The notes under the pieces were generated by a model that had not been told where the DNA came from, made no database searches, and worked only from the letters and a program-made list of their open reading frames with translations. DNA of 7,070 nt from the NCBI GenBank assembly GCA_016934695.1, contig JAFGSH010000164.1, positions 1 through 7,070 of the forward strand, read 5' to 3'. This DNA is from Deltaproteobacteria bacterium (GTDB lineage: Bacteria; Desulfobacterota; Syntrophia; Syntrophales; UBA2210). Below, piece after piece: positions 6,899 to 7,070 of this stretch (position 1 is its first letter; each line of letters starts with the position of its first letter). Both the position numbers and the translations under genes were made by a program.

Positions 6899-7070
6899 TC
6901 AGAAGCCGAGGTATGCCTTCTTTACTCCTTCGTCTTGAAGGAGATTTTCCGAAGAATCCGTCAGGGTGATGCGGCCGTTTTCCATGACGTAGCCACGGCC
7001 GGCCACTTTCAGCGCGAGATTCGCGTTCTGTTCCACGAGAAAGATGGTCGTATTATTCTCCTCATTGATC
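6899..7070 (-). CDS. livF: LivF-type ABC transporter ATP-binding protein, C-terminal fragment
   Basis: Read on the minus strand, the last 56 codons plus TGA (complement of 6899-6901) give the C-terminus of a branched-chain amino acid ABC ATPase of the LivF type. Recognisable elements are TTIFLVEQNANLALKVA, the switch/H-loop region in which LivF proteins carry VEQN, then RGYVMENGRI and the terminal VKKAYLGF. LivF works with LivG on the cytoplasmic face to power uptake through LivH/LivM. The Walker A, Walker B and signature motifs lie beyond the window edge. The gene converges on the binding protein gene with 3 nt between stop codons. By analogy the rest of a liv operon should lie upstream of it, to the right of this window. 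The family call is firm; the exact substrate is not. Confidence 0.88.
   Translation of the reverse strand, partial: INEENNTTIFLVEQNANLALKVAGRGYVMENGRITLTDSSENLLQDEGVKKAYLGF
6925..6948 (+). terminator. Possible intrinsic terminator of the plus-strand operon, inside convergent livF
   Basis: CTCCTTC (6925-6931) and GAAGGAG (6937-6943) form a perfect 7-bp stem with a 5-nt loop, followed by ATTTT (6944-6948). It lies 30 nt after the stop of the binding protein gene and points the right way for that transcript. The T-run is short and the stem is also livF coding sequence, so chance is possible. Confidence 0.4.

Noticed and set aside
6897..6911. CCTC-GAGG hairpin as terminator at the convergent junction
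   Set aside because: The stem is only 4 bp with a 7-nt loop and no T-run follows on either strand. The 6925-6948 hairpin is a better candidate.
1..7070. Search for mobile elements, CRISPR repeats, tRNA/rRNA genes, riboswitches or a defence-type system
   Set aside because: No direct-repeat array, terminal inverted repeats, transposase, tRNA-like fold or non-coding stretch above 10 nt was seen. Apart from the radical SAM protein of unknown role, every gene falls in a well-known family.

Overview
The window is GC-rich (about 60% by eye) and almost entirely coding. It reads as chromosome from a Gram-negative, probably anaerobic bacterium of the Desulfobacterota/Deltaproteobacteria type, Syntrophales-like at best guess. 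That placement rests on the order mnmA-mtaB-rnc-radical SAM-era-der, the style of the proteins, and a liv-type transport locus next door. It is an inference from remembered gene orders, not a computed result.

Bases 1-5747 hold one tightly packed plus-strand operon for RNA modification, RNA processing and ribosome assembly. In order it contains: the C-terminal part of mnmA (2-thiouridine at tRNA position 34); mtaB (methylthiolation of t6A37 in tRNA); rnc (RNase III); an Elp3-like radical SAM protein of unknown function; era (30S assembly GTPase); and der (50S assembly GTPase). Junctions are 8-bp overlap, 8-bp overlap, 4-bp GTGA overlap, 10-nt gap and 9-nt gap. The pattern implies co-transcription and translational coupling. 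No promoter is visible, so the promoter probably lies upstream of the window.

Bases 5744-6895 encode an exported periplasmic binding protein of the branched-chain amino acid (Leu/Ile/Val) type, joined to der by a 4-bp ATGA overlap. Only 3 nt separate its stop from the stop of a convergent minus-strand gene, the C-terminal end of a LivF-type ABC ATPase (6899-7070). The binding protein therefore faces a likely liv transporter locus but is coupled to the RNA operon. A short hairpin with a T-run at 6925-6948, inside the end of livF, may terminate the plus-strand operon.

There is no mobile element, CRISPR array, tRNA, rRNA or non-coding stretch over 10 nt. I see no clear new multi-gene system. 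The points most worth a second look are the uncharacterised Elp3-like radical SAM protein without an acetyltransferase domain, the TTG start of era, the transporter gene coupled to der with divergent ligand-loop motifs, an Asn at a usually acidic RNase III active-site position, and the terminator-like hairpin inside the convergent gene.
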